Assembly (NCBI RefSeq): GCF_024345225.1
Contig: NZ_BROD01000001.1
Span: forward strand, 2,986,362-3,050,361
Direction of reading: 5' to 3'
Source: Clostridium sp. TW13
GTDB lineage: Bacteria > Bacillota > Clostridia > Clostridiales > Clostridiaceae
DNA length: 64,000 bases
In this document: positions 1 to 8,675 of the stretch, piece after piece
Numbering within the stretch: position 1 is the stretch's first letter
Layout: every line of letters begins with the position of its first letter
Translations under genes and position numbers: made by a program
The notes under the pieces: model-generated
The model's input: the letters and a program-made list of their open reading frames with translations, nothing else
Database searches by the model: none
What the model was told of the DNA's origin: nothing

Positions 1-1296
1 AGTTTTATTTAATGAATAAGATTTACTGCCAGCAGCTGATGCAGCTACATCTAAACGATATCCAACTTTATTTGATATATAAAATTCATTTGCATTATCA
101 GAAGACTTTTTTGAAACATCTTTAAATTCCTTTGGTCTAATATTCTCTAAGCTTTCTGAAAGTATATACCTAACAGGAATATCTGTATTTTCTTTACCTG
201 GTACAAATACAGATACAGCATACCCTTTTATTTCTTCTGATGCTTTAGTAGCTGGTTTTGTAGTTCCATTTGAATTAACATATACAATTCCATCTGTATT
301 GTTTCCAAAACTCCTCATACCATAATAAAGAATGCCATACTTATTTTCATGCCATTTACTAACTGTTTGCTTAACTGAAATAACTTTTACTGTATCAATT
401 AAAGGCTTTAGACGCTTATCTTCGTTATATTTAGCATTTACATAACCATTTAAAATAACTGTTATATCCGCTGACTTCTCTCTATTATAAGTAATTAAAT
501 AACTTTGAAGCTTTCCTTTATCATTTTTTCCGTAAAGATAAGTATCAAAAGATGTAATTATGCCATTAGAATCAAAATTAAGGGTAAAATTATCAGAAAT
601 ATATAAATCTTTAGGCATAGTGATTTCTTTGTTTATATCTGTAAAAATACCTTCTATTCCTTGCTCATATATATTATTATGCTCAAATTTTAAAGTTTTT
701 TTGTTTTTTAAGTCACCTAAAACCCATGAAAGCTTTCCATTATAATTGATTGCACTCTTATATATTTTGCCACCATAAAATAATGAAATAAACACTATTA
801 GTATTATTGCTACATAAGTCCAAACTTCTTTATAAATCCCATGATATTCAACATTAGTCTTTAGTGTCTCCCTCATCAGTCCTATTTCTTCAGACGTTTT
901 ATTTTTCGTATCTAAAATTAATATAGCTTTATTACTAAGTACTATAAAACTATATTTTTTGTTTACTTTAAATGATTTAATATCTTGGAATTCAACTCTA
1001 GACTGCTCACCTTCTTGAATATTTATACCACTATTATCAACTTCATAGTTCTCTATAATTTTTTGTGAATCTGGTGTGGTTTTTTTAATTATTATAGCTT
1101 TAACTATAAAAAATATGATACAAGCTAAAAAGAACAACATACATATAAATAATATTTTTATATTATTTTGCATTTTTCCAAACTTACATAATGTATATAA
1201 TTCATACATTGAAATTCCATATACCAATATAACTATTGGTGAAGTAATAATTGATAAAAATAATCTTTTCTTTATGATTCGCTTATATTTTTTCAT
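1..1296 (-). CDS. YcxB-like membrane protein, 3' end outside window
   Basis: An open frame runs from an ATG at 1296 to the left edge without a stop, so 432 residues are visible and the C-terminus is missing. Two membrane segments lie near residues 10-28 and 43-65. A cytosolic stretch follows (about residues 78-150, ENYEVDNSGINIQEGEQSR then VEFQDIKSFKVNKKYSF) that resembles the YcxB C-terminal/PH-like domain. A third membrane segment sits near 158-176, then a long, probably extracellular region. Function is unknown. It is the leftmost of a run of minus-strand genes. Gene presence is clear from the continuous frame; the family call rests on one region and is moderate. Confidence 0.6.
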   Translation of the reverse strand, partial: MKKYKRIIKKRLFLSIITSPIVILVYGISMYELYTLCKFGKMQNNIKILFICMLFFLACIIFFIVKAIIIKKTTPDSQKIIENYEVDNSGINIQEGEQSRVEFQDIKSFKVNKKYSFIVLSNKAILILDTKNKTSEEIGLMRETLKTNVEYHGIYKEVWTYVAIILIVFISLFYGGKIYKSAINYNGKLSWVLGDLKNKKTLKFEHNNIYEQGIEGIFTDINKEITMPKDLYISDNFTLNFDSNGIITSFDTYLYGKNDKGKLQSYLITYNREKSADITVILNGYVNAKYNEDKRLKPLIDTVKVISVKQTVSKWHENKYGILYYGMRSFGNNTDGIVYVNSNGTTKPATKASEEIKGYAVSVFVPGKENTDIPVRYILSESLENIRPKEFKDVSKKSSDNANEFYISNKVGYRLDVAASAAGSKSYSLNKT

Positions 1297-1401
1297 TTAA
1301 TCCACCTTGCTCCCATTTGGTTTGTAATTATATATAAATTATACAACAAACTTACAACCTTAACCTATATATTTAATATTTCATAATTTAGAAACAATTA
1401 A

Positions 1402-1434
1402 AAACCCCAGACTAATTTAATTAATCTAGGGTTT
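1402..1434 (-). terminator. Rho-independent terminator after the beta-propeller gene
   Basis: Hairpin with AAACCC/GGGTTT at its base and an AT-rich upper stem. On the minus strand it is followed by TTTTTAATT. It lies just past the stop at 1443 and fits termination of the secreted-protein gene. Confidence 0.7.
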
Positions 1435-1442
1435 AACTTTTA

Positions 1443-2540
1443 TTACTTTATTGTTGGAGTATAGGCAGAACCTAATTCATTGTTCGATGTATTAACTCCA
1501 TTTTTATAAACATTTAATGACCATGCCTTACCTGTTGTATTATCACATATATACAAATCATAAGCACCTAATCCACCATTTCTATTGCTAGAAATTATTG
1601 TATACTTCGAATTTACAATACAAACATCTGAATTATCAGAGTTTGAAACATTAAATGGCATACGTACTGGGTTAGCATTAGTCTGAGTATTTTTAAAATA
1701 TATCATGTCATTTGGAGCAGGTCTTGTATAAAAAAATCCTGTACGATCCTTTGTTACTGGATAATATTCTTTAATCCCTGAGTCAGCACACCCTGATACT
1801 TTTACCGGATTCCCTCCAGATGCAGAAATTATATATATATCTGTTTTTCCGTTAACTAACCCGGAAAAGTATATATTAGATCCATCAGCAGAGTAATACG
1901 GCATTGAACATTCCATAGAAGTACTTGCATAAATAGTTTTTGTAACTCTAGTAGTTATATCCATGCTTTTTATGTAATATACCCCACCATAAGTGGATTT
2001 AAATACTATCTTGTTGTTACTGCCCGGATAAAATTTAGGATCTTCATCCCTGTTGCGAGAAGAATTAGTAATATTTATCGGATTCCCTTTAGCTCCAATA
2101 GTATAAGAATATAACTCCCAATTACTATTTAATCTATCGCGCCCCATAAACACTATCTTTTTCCCATCTGCAGACCAAACAGCATTCATAACATCATAAA
2201 CATTTGTCCACAAAGAACTTATACAAGTTAAAGTTTTACTTCCTAAATTAAGAATATATAACTTACTATTTCCATCTCCATATGACTTATAACTATGATA
2301 TATAACTCTTCCTGATATGCTGGGATATCTGCTAGTATTGCTAGAAACAGCTCCAAACACTGAAACTTTTGATGTAACCAATTCAAGTTTACTTCCATAT
2401 AGTGTAGCTTCAGAATGTGCTTGTCTTCCCAGTGCAATATCTGTTGAAGAAGTAAAAGGATTAGTATTCAACGATACCAATAATATTAATAAAAGTGATA
2501 TCTTAGTTGTTACTAATATTGCTTTATTTAACTTTTTCAT
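1443..2540 (-). CDS. Secreted TolB/PD40-type beta-propeller protein
   Basis: 365 aa. Residues about 9-26 form a hydrophobic signal segment after a lysine-rich start (MKKLNKAILVTTK). The rest is built of repeated blades of the TolB/WD40-like (PD40) kind: AVWSADGKKIVFMGRD, DPKFYPGSNNKIVF and PYYSADGSNIYFSG each show the P/W-x-x-DG-x-x-I-x-F pattern. No catalytic motif is seen. It is probably exported and anchored or released as a binding or scaffold protein. AGG precedes the ATG by about 10 nt. It is a single gene with its own terminator downstream. Confidence 0.75.
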   Translation of the reverse strand: MKKLNKAILVTTKISLLLILLVSLNTNPFTSSTDIALGRQAHSEATLYGSKLELVTSKVSVFGAVSSNTSRYPSISGRVIYHSYKSYGDGNSKLYILNLGSKTLTCISSLWTNVYDVMNAVWSADGKKIVFMGRDRLNSNWELYSYTIGAKGNPINITNSSRNRDEDPKFYPGSNNKIVFKSTYGGVYYIKSMDITTRVTKTIYASTSMECSMPYYSADGSNIYFSGLVNGKTDIYIISASGGNPVKVSGCADSGIKEYYPVTKDRTGFFYTRPAPNDMIYFKNTQTNANPVRMPFNVSNSDNSDVCIVNSKYTIISSNRNGGLGAYDLYICDNTTGKAWSLNVYKNGVNTSNNELGSAYTPTIK

Positions 2541-2591
2541 ATTTATTTTTTCCTAACCTCATCCTGAAATTTAATTATTAAATAACAAGAA

Positions 2592-3938
2592 TCATTTTGA
2601 TTTAAGTAACTTATGAATTCCCCAAAGCATTATAAACCACACAGGTGTTACAAACAAAGCTACACGAGTTTCATTATTAAGAGCCAATGTAACTATAACA
2701 AATGCAAAAAATGCTAAAATTATATAGTTAATCATAGGATAAAGTGGCATTTTAAATTTGTTCTTAGCAGCAAGCTCTGGATTAACTTTACGATATCTTA
2801 AATGACATATAACTATAATCGCCCAAATAAAGATAAAGCAAAATGTTGATATACTCGTAATAAGTACAAATACACCCTTTGGCATAATATAATTTAAAAT
2901 GACTGAAATCAAAATAACAATTGCAGAGAATATTGTAGCATTAAAAGGTACTTGAGTCGAGGTTAAATTCTTCATTGATTCAGGTGCATTTCCTTCTTTA
3001 GCAAGAGAATAAACCATACGGCTTGTACTAAAGATACCACTGTTACAAGCTGAAGCTGCTGAAGTTAATACAACAAAATTTACAATACTTGCTGCAGCTG
3101 CAATACCTACTGTAGCAAATACCTGAACAAATGGGCTTTTATCTGGGTTAATTGAATTCCATGGATATATGCTCATAATTACCAAAAGTGCTCCAACATA
3201 GAAAATTATAATTCTAATTGGAATACTATTAATAGCCTTTGGAATAACCTGCTCTGGATTCTCAGTTTCACCAGCTGTTAATCCAACTAACTCAATTCCA
3301 GTAAACGCAAATACAACCATTTGGAATGAAAGAATAAACCCACTCATACCATTTGGGAACAAACCACCATGTCTCCAAAGGTTTGTAAAGCTAGATGCAC
3401 CAGCATTAGTTGAAAATCCTTTTATAATCATAAATGTACCAATTATAATTAGTGCTAAAATTGCAACCACTTTTATTAAAGCAAACCAGAATTCCATTTC
3501 ACCAAATAGTTTTACTGCTGTAAGGTTCATAATTAATAAAATTATAAGAACTATAAGACTTGGAAGCCATTGAGGTATACTAGGAAACCAATATTGTATA
3601 TAAAGTCCAGCTGCAGTTACATCTGCCATGGCAAGTGAAATCCAGCAGAACCAATAAGTCCATCCTGTAATAAATGCTGCTCGTTCCCCTAGATAATCAT
3701 ATACGAAGTCTACAAAGGAATGATAATTTAAATTAGAAAGCAATAATTCCCCTAGCGCACGCATTACAAAAAAACATATTATTCCTGTTATCATATAAGC
3801 AAATAAAATAGATGGCCCTGCTAAGTGGATTGATCTTCCTGAACCAAGGAATAGTCCAGTACCAATTGCACCTCCAATTGCAAGTAATTGAACATGACGA
3901 TTTTTTAATCCTCTAGATAAATTTTCATTTTGTGACAT
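2592..3938 (-). CDS. APC-family amino-acid permease (CycA/LysP-like), probably glycine-responsive
   Basis: 448 aa from the ATG at 3938, chosen because AAAGGCGG lies 8 nt upstream; a longer frame to 4055 has no such site. About 12 membrane helices are visible. The N-terminal APC signature AIGGAIGTGLFLGSG and the following PSILFAYMITG are diagnostic of the D-Ser/D-Ala/Gly, GABA and Lys permease group. The protein should import an amino acid with protons at the cytoplasmic membrane. The substrate is suggested by a tandem glycine riboswitch upstream on the same strand, making glycine (or alanine/serine) uptake likely. The 426-nt leader between riboswitch and start is unusually long and holds a dispersed repeat. 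Confidence 0.85.
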   Translation of the reverse strand: MSQNENLSRGLKNRHVQLLAIGGAIGTGLFLGSGRSIHLAGPSILFAYMITGIICFFVMRALGELLLSNLNYHSFVDFVYDYLGERAAFITGWTYWFCWISLAMADVTAAGLYIQYWFPSIPQWLPSLIVLIILLIMNLTAVKLFGEMEFWFALIKVVAILALIIIGTFMIIKGFSTNAGASSFTNLWRHGGLFPNGMSGFILSFQMVVFAFTGIELVGLTAGETENPEQVIPKAINSIPIRIIIFYVGALLVIMSIYPWNSINPDKSPFVQVFATVGIAAAASIVNFVVLTSAASACNSGIFSTSRMVYSLAKEGNAPESMKNLTSTQVPFNATIFSAIVILISVILNYIMPKGVFVLITSISTFCFIFIWAIIVICHLRYRKVNPELAAKNKFKMPLYPMINYIILAFFAFVIVTLALNNETRVALFVTPVWFIMLWGIHKLLKSK

Positions 3939-4168
3939 AGATATTCCGCCTTTCTGAATGTTACTGTTCATAAATCTACATGACCATTCTTCATTCTTAT
4001 TGGAAAGACACTTTAGAGCAAAAGGCATTTGAATAATTAAAAAAATTCTAGACATGCTATAATATAAATTTTAGTTCTATTAATAAATCTAAAAGTAAAC
4101 TTTTAAATCTACTATAATATATTTTATGTAGGTATCTTATTAGTTGCTCCATTTTACTACTATATGAT

Positions 4169-4253
4169 AGGCAAAAATTCCATACAGGACATATAAAAAT
4201 TAATAACTAGTCCAAATACACTAGTATATAAACCAATGTCCTTTCAGATGCCT
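4169..4253. repeat. AGGCAT-family short repeat, copy 1
   Basis: 85 bp bounded by AGGC and GATGCCT, with internal inverted pairs AGGACAT/ATGTCCT and ACTAGT/ACTAGT. The core AAGTCCAAATA-like and ATATAAACC segments align with copies at 12195 and 18642 and, in reverse, 24169. It lies inside the leader between the glycine riboswitch and the permease start. Confidence 0.65.
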
Positions 4254-4363
4254 AAAAACACCTTTGACTAAATAAGTATTCAGTGAATGTAAATAAAAAC
4301 AGAGCTAGATATGATTTAGATAATAAAGTAATTCTAAATATATTACTTTCATAAGATATGTTA

Positions 4364-4534
4364 TCTGCCCCTTGTCCTTTTACCTGAGAGTTTCGTCTTA
4401 CGACTTTCTCCTTCGGTGCTCATTAAGAGTCTCTCCAAGGATTCATCCAATAGCGGTCATCTCTAATTAAATAGGTACCTGAAAGATTTACTTCTTCGGT
4501 GAATGGCCATAGTCATTGCTCTCCCGCTATTTTC
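4364..4534 (-). ncRNA. Tandem glycine riboswitch
   Basis: Read on the minus strand, two aptamers follow each other. The first has GGGAGAG, then CACCGAAGAAG (4491-4501) and CTTTCAGGTAC (4475-4485). The second has GGAGAG, then CACCGAAGGAG (4408-4418) and ACTCTCAGGTA (4381-4391). The order GGAGAG, CACCGAAGNAG, CTYTCAGGTA is the glycine riboswitch consensus, and two in series is its usual cooperative form. Just downstream, AGATAA/TTATCT and AAAGTAAT/ATTACTTT (4315-4363) can form a stem that may be the expression platform. The downstream gene on this strand is the permease at 2592-3938. Confidence 0.93.
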
Positions 4535-4663
4535 ATCTGAACTATTATGTTTTATATTTATATATTAATATATTTTCAATATTGATGCAACATTTTTTTC
4601 ATTTCAATAAAAACCCAAGTCTATTTTTACCATAATGCCAAAAATACTTATATGCAAATATTA

Positions 4664-4708
4664 AGGCATCTGAAAATATCCCATATACTGATCTATTTTT
4701 AGATGCCT
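4664..4708. repeat. AGGCAT-family short repeat, copy 2
   Basis: 45-bp near-perfect palindrome: AGGCATCTGAAAATA at the left and TATTTTTAGATGCCT at the right, 15-bp arms with one mismatch. It lies about 130 bp upstream of the glycine riboswitch. It is the shortest and most symmetric member of the family. Confidence 0.65.
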
Positions 4709-4744
4709 AATGTTAAAATAAAACCAAACTTGATCTTATTTAGT

Positions 4745-4994
4745 TTATCCGATAGCTAGCATCCGTAACACTCCAACTTTATATGAAACTCCTCTTCCTA
4801 AAGTCAGATGAGTACTCACAGAGTAAGCGACCATCATCAAATCATAGATTTGAGATGTCTGCTTAACCGATTCACACTAAATCATAGATTTAGGTTCTCT
4901 GCTTAATTTGGAGATAACGGCTGCACGCTCCTGGATAAGTTCAACTAAGATTCAGATGGGGAGCAAACCCCACCTGAATCAAGTTTCACTTGAT
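4745..4994 (+). repeat. Modular hairpin element, copy A (250 bp)
   Basis: Starts TTATCCGATAGC and ends TTTCACTTGATA. It is almost identical to copy B at 13206-13455. Predicted stems: TTATCC with GGATAA; GCATCCGT-AACA-CTCCAACTT with its partner TTGGAGATAACGGCTGC; two hairpins centred on AAATCATAGATTT; GATTCAGATGGGG with CCCCACCTGAATC; ATCAAGT with ACTTGAT. The ATC AAG TGA that ends the oxidoreductase gene at 4986 lies in its right end. No ORF is seen inside. It may be a non-autonomous mobile element or a structured RNA. Confidence 0.8.
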
Positions 4995-5978
4995 ATTCTT
5001 ATCTGCTGGAAATATAATTCCACTTTTCATTCTAGCAATAGTTTGAACTTCAATAACTATTAAACTATGCTCCAACATTCCATAACATTTCTCTAAATCA
5101 TTGCTATTTACTATATCTATAAATTCAATAAACTCATTAACCATACGATGTGCATACTTGTTTTCATTAATCAAAGAATTTGTTCCATCATTCAACAACA
5201 ATTCAAACCCTTCACAAGTGTTAGTTGGAGTATCTTGATATATACATCCTTTATCTCCTTGAATATTATTTGCAATAGGTGCTTTACAGTCTTTTGCTCC
5301 AATACAAACACATTTAAATGTTTCGTACTCTAAGATTAATACCCCTGATGTGTCTATTCCTCTTTCAATATTAGGATAATACTCAATATTTTTAGGTTTT
5401 CCAAATAATCCAACTACATAATGAGTATTATAAATATTCAAATCCATTAAAGCCCCACCAGAACAATTAGGATTAAATGCAGGCAATACATTACCTTCTT
5501 TAAAACTATTATATCTACTAGAATATTGTGAATAATTGCATTGAACAACTTTTATCTTTCCCAAAAGTGGAAGCAACTCTTTAATCTTTTTATAATTAGG
5601 CAGATATTGATTAGTGATTGCTTCAAATATAAATAAGCTTTTTTGCCTAGCCAAATCATTTAATATTAATGATTCCTTATATGTTGATGTTATAGGCTTT
5701 TCAATAATAACATTCTTATTTGCTTCCAATGCCTTTTTAGCAAATTCAAAATGCAGGTTATTAGGTAGTGCAATATAAACAGTATCTACGTTACTTCTTA
5801 ATAATTCATCATAGTCATAAAAAATATTATTAATTTTATATTCTTTCTTAAATTGATTCAATTTTTCTTCTGAACTCTTTCTTCCATAAATAGCTTCTAA
5901 CTCTAACCCCTGCAAATGCTCAGTGATTGCCAAAAATTCCTTTACAATCATTCCTGCTCCAATAATCCCTAATTTCAT
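4986..5978 (-). CDS. Gfo/Idh/MocA-family NAD(P)-dependent oxidoreductase
   Basis: 330 aa. The N-terminal Rossmann fold is shown by KLGIIGAGMI (GxGxxG-type). The family's EKP motif (NVIIEKPITS, about residues 90-99) carries the catalytic lysine. The C-terminal half (NCSGGALMDLNIYNTHYV) is the substrate-binding alpha/beta domain, with conserved D and H. Such enzymes oxidise or reduce sugars, inositols or other polyols; the substrate is not readable here. It sits 48 bp downstream of a ribose-5-phosphate isomerase-like gene on the same strand, which supports a sugar role. The last two codons and the TGA stop come from the adjacent hairpin element, so the original C-terminus may have been replaced. 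Confidence 0.85.
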   Translation of the reverse strand: MKLGIIGAGMIVKEFLAITEHLQGLELEAIYGRKSSEEKLNQFKKEYKINNIFYDYDELLRSNVDTVYIALPNNLHFEFAKKALEANKNVIIEKPITSTYKESLILNDLARQKSLFIFEAITNQYLPNYKKIKELLPLLGKIKVVQCNYSQYSSRYNSFKEGNVLPAFNPNCSGGALMDLNIYNTHYVVGLFGKPKNIEYYPNIERGIDTSGVLILEYETFKCVCIGAKDCKAPIANNIQGDKGCIYQDTPTNTCEGFELLLNDGTNSLINENKYAHRMVNEFIEFIDIVNSNDLEKCYGMLEHSLIVIEVQTIARMKSGIIFPADKNIK

Positions 5979-6026
5979 ATTTGTTCCTCCATATCTTATG
6001 TATAATAAACTGTATTTATAAAAAAC

Positions 6027-6713
6027 TTATGTCCTTGAAATAATTCTTACACCAGCATCTCCTGCTACTATTATTTTCGTAACCTCTTTGGTAAATATTG
6101 ATGTTGCAATTACTCCATTGATTTCATTTAAATCATTATTTAACTTTTTTAAGTCTCTTATATCTTCAAATTTTATGTCTAACAAAAGGTTTCCATCATC
6201 CGTAATTAAATATCCATCCTTATTATAACTTACTCTGGCTACAGGATTTCCGCCTAAACTTCTAACCATCGTGCTTACATATGCCAAGGAATCCTTAGTT
6301 ATCTCTAATGATATTGGACACTTACAATTCAATTTCTTGGTTAATTTCTTTTCATCAATAAGTAAAATATATTCCTTTGCCATAGAAGCAATTAACTTTT
6401 CTTTTGAAAATATACCTCCACCTCCTTTGGATGCATAAAACATTTCATCTACCTCACCGCAGCCATCAAAAGCAACATCAATTTCATCTACAAAACATGT
6501 TGGAACTACTTCCACACCATACTTGATACAAAGACTTCTTGTATTATCAGATGGTGTTACAATTTTAATTTTCAAATTATGTTGTATTTCTTTACTTATG
6601 AGTTCAATTAAACAAGCAATATTTCTTCCTGCTCCTAAACCAATTACAGTATTATTTTTTATATATCCAATAGCTTTTTCAGCACATACTTTTCTTAAAT
6701 TCTCTTCATCCAA
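6027..6713 (-). CDS. rpiA: Ribose-5-phosphate isomerase A-like protein with altered active site
   Basis: 228 aa, normal RpiA length. Landmarks are AEKAIGYIKNNTVIGLGAGRN (phosphate loop, normally GLGTGST), AFDGCGEVDE (normally DGADEVD), and KGGGGIFSKEKLIA (normally KGGGGALLREK). RpiA interconverts ribose-5-P and ribulose-5-P. The first Asp of DGADE is kept but the second is Gly here, and the phosphate loop lacks the usual Thr/Ser residues. The catalytic Glu/Lys of the EK pair are present. Either the substrate differs or activity is weak. The neighbouring oxidoreductase and PRD regulator suggest a specialised sugar-phosphate pathway rather than the housekeeping RpiA. Confidence 0.75.
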   Translation of the reverse strand: MDEENLRKVCAEKAIGYIKNNTVIGLGAGRNIACLIELISKEIQHNLKIKIVTPSDNTRSLCIKYGVEVVPTCFVDEIDVAFDGCGEVDEMFYASKGGGGIFSKEKLIASMAKEYILLIDEKKLTKKLNCKCPISLEITKDSLAYVSTMVRSLGGNPVARVSYNKDGYLITDDGNLLLDIKFEDIRDLKKLNNDLNEINGVIATSIFTKEVTKIIVAGDAGVRIISRT

Positions 6714-6928
6714 ATTATTTTTCCTCCCATATTTAATAACTCTTTTTAATCATACTTTACATTTATGCATTCCTAAATACATGTTTTTTACTGTTAGTAT
6801 CGCAATTTATCAACATAGAATTTACTTAAAATATAACTTCATTTGCAAATACATGACAATATAATTAGTTACTGCTTCAAGTACTTCTTTAGTTTTATTA
6901 TAATAACTCTACTATTCTTTCAACAAAC

Positions 6929-6962
6929 TAAAATATTTCACCTTGAATGGTGAAATATTTTA
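6929..6962. terminator. Perfect 14-bp hairpin upstream of the rpiA-like gene
   Basis: AAATATTTCACC and GGTGAAATATTT (extended by TA/TA) around a TTGAAT loop. T-rich sequence follows on both strands. In this gap (6714-7086) it may stop read-through from the PRD gene or be an operator; no other gene is seen there. Confidence 0.5.
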
Positions 6963-7046
6963 TTCTATCTGATAAGTTTAAATGCAATTCATATGTAACT
7001 GCGCGCAAGCTGAATGAATTCTCACTTAACTTCTTAAAAATACAAT

Positions 7047-7096
7047 AATCCTATAGGCAAGATATAGACTAAGTCTATATCTTGAACTATAGGATT
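7047..7096 (-). terminator. Terminator of the PRD regulator gene
   Basis: Two-part inverted repeat: AATCCTATAG with CTATAGGATT outside, CAAGATATAGAC with GTCTATATCTTG inside, loop TAA. On the minus strand it runs into ATTGTATTTTTAAG. The gene's stop codon (7087-7089) lies inside the outer arm. Confidence 0.75.
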
Positions 7097-8580
7097 AATT
7101 TCCTTGTACTATTTTTAAAATATTCTGCTATCATATCAATATCATTTTGTTCAACTTCAGGATTTATTCTAATAAAAGGAATGTTAGTGATATCAGCTAT
7201 TGTTGAAGTCGTGATTATTAAATCCACATTTTTTAGATTGTCTTCATTTTCATACATAAATCCTTGATAATCATAAAATCTAAATAGCTCTAGCTTTTCT
7301 CCAAAACAGCTTTTAATTCTAGCTTCAATGAAACTTACTACAGACTCATCATAATCACAAACAATAATAATATTGAGCTTATGATCATAAATGCCACACA
7401 TGGTTACTAAATGAAGTGTTATATAGGCTAAATCAATCTTCCCAATATCTAAATTCAGTTTTTTCTTAATGATATGCACCATTTCACTGGCCATTTCAAA
7501 CTCTGTTTTATGGCTTTTAACCACTTTTTCATCTATACTGTTTGATATACAATGCCTATATTTTATTCGATTTATCATCGGTGCTATATATAAAATTAAT
7601 TTATATTTATTATCTGAATTATAACTTAAATCTATATTGAATTTTTCACATAAGGTTATTAGAAATTCTTCTACCACACAAACGGCTTCTTCTGTTTCAA
7701 TATTTTTAATATCTGTTCCTTTGAGAAATTGCCTTGATTTAAAATATTGCTGCAAATTGAGCCACTCTGTTTCTGATAGATTAACCTGTAATTTTTCTTC
7801 TACTTTTTTTCGTATGGCAATCATCGCTGACATAAGCATATCATTTTTACTATCAGAATCATCTAAAGCAAATCCTAATTTTTGACGTTTAATTGCAACT
7901 AATATTTCATAGCATAAAAGTTGAGAGCTATGTCCTGATAGATAATAATTATGTTTTTTAGTTTCCGCATCTACTATATGGTAAATTTCTCTGCTGACTG
8001 AAATTACATCCTTATCTTCAAATAAATAATTCCAATACTTAGAAACAGTACTTATATTGATCCTTCTTGCCAAAATCCAGCTGATAATATTTCTTTTTTC
8101 TTTTTCATTTGCTTTAAGTGTAATTCCATCATTTAAAGAATAACTTACTCCTAATTTCAGATTTTTCTTTAGCCACCTATTAAGAGAAGTAATATCATTA
8201 TTTACAGTAGCTACAGATACATATAATGCTTCTGATAACTCCTCTACGTAAATATATTTTTTAATGGTTAGCTTCAATAATATATATATTTGTCTGTCTA
8301 CTGGCAAATTAGGTGTTTCAATTATATACTCATGATCTAGTACTTTTCTTATAAAATTATTTTTCTTCAAAATATCTTTGCTGTTCTTATCAAGAAAATA
8401 ACCCTTTTTTATATTAGAGTCTACTTTCACATTGTAGGATTTTAGAGAATTATTAATTTCCCTAATATCTTTTCTTATTGTACGAATTGTTACATTACAA
8501 AACCTAGCTAACTCATTTCCATTAATATATTCTTCAGCATTTAAAATTAAATTTAGAATATCTCGTTGCCTTCGCTCCAA
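7087..8580 (-). CDS. BglG/MtlR-type PRD transcriptional activator
   Basis: About 497 aa. An N-terminal HTH_11 (RQRDILNLILNAEEYINGNE), a second Mga-like HTH near residues 95-150 (YVSVATVNNDITSLNRWLKK), a PRD region (about 180-390, with the His-containing YHIVDAETKKH and MINRIKYRH), then an EIIB-like segment (LNIIIVCDYDESVVSFIEAR, DLIITTSTIADI). This is the order in MtlR/LicR activators, but the usual C-terminal EIIA domain is absent and the protein stops after EIIB. Start: a TTG at 8580 is 9 nt from AGGTAGGTG; a GTG at 8592 overlaps that site. No PTS transporter lies nearby. It probably controls the RpiA-like/oxidoreductase genes downstream. Confidence 0.8.
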   Translation of the reverse strand: MERRQRDILNLILNAEEYINGNELARFCNVTIRTIRKDIREINNSLKSYNVKVDSNIKKGYFLDKNSKDILKKNNFIRKVLDHEYIIETPNLPVDRQIYILLKLTIKKYIYVEELSEALYVSVATVNNDITSLNRWLKKNLKLGVSYSLNDGITLKANEKEKRNIISWILARRINISTVSKYWNYLFEDKDVISVSREIYHIVDAETKKHNYYLSGHSSQLLCYEILVAIKRQKLGFALDDSDSKNDMLMSAMIAIRKKVEEKLQVNLSETEWLNLQQYFKSRQFLKGTDIKNIETEEAVCVVEEFLITLCEKFNIDLSYNSDNKYKLILYIAPMINRIKYRHCISNSIDEKVVKSHKTEFEMASEMVHIIKKKLNLDIGKIDLAYITLHLVTMCGIYDHKLNIIIVCDYDESVVSFIEARIKSCFGEKLELFRFYDYQGFMYENEDNLKNVDLIITTSTIADITNIPFIRINPEVEQNDIDMIAEYFKNSTRKLIL

Positions 8581-8675
8581 ATTTATGATCACCTACCTTA
8601 TTACAAACATCAACGCATCTCTTTTTATAATTAATATTATATTAAAATAGTGAAAATAAATCTAAACTTTTTATC

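Noticed and set aside
560-745. 61-codon plus-strand ORF
   Set aside because: It lies wholly inside the minus-strand YcxB-like frame, has no ribosome site and shows no domain.
1076-1300. 74-codon plus-strand ORF, hydrophobic
   Set aside because: Antisense to membrane segments of the 1-1296 gene; starts inside it and lacks a ribosome site.
4745-4994. Reading the hairpin element as a CRISPR-like array because AAATCATAGATTT occurs twice
   Set aside because: Only two imperfect units, each a hairpin inside a larger fold, without spacers of constant length.
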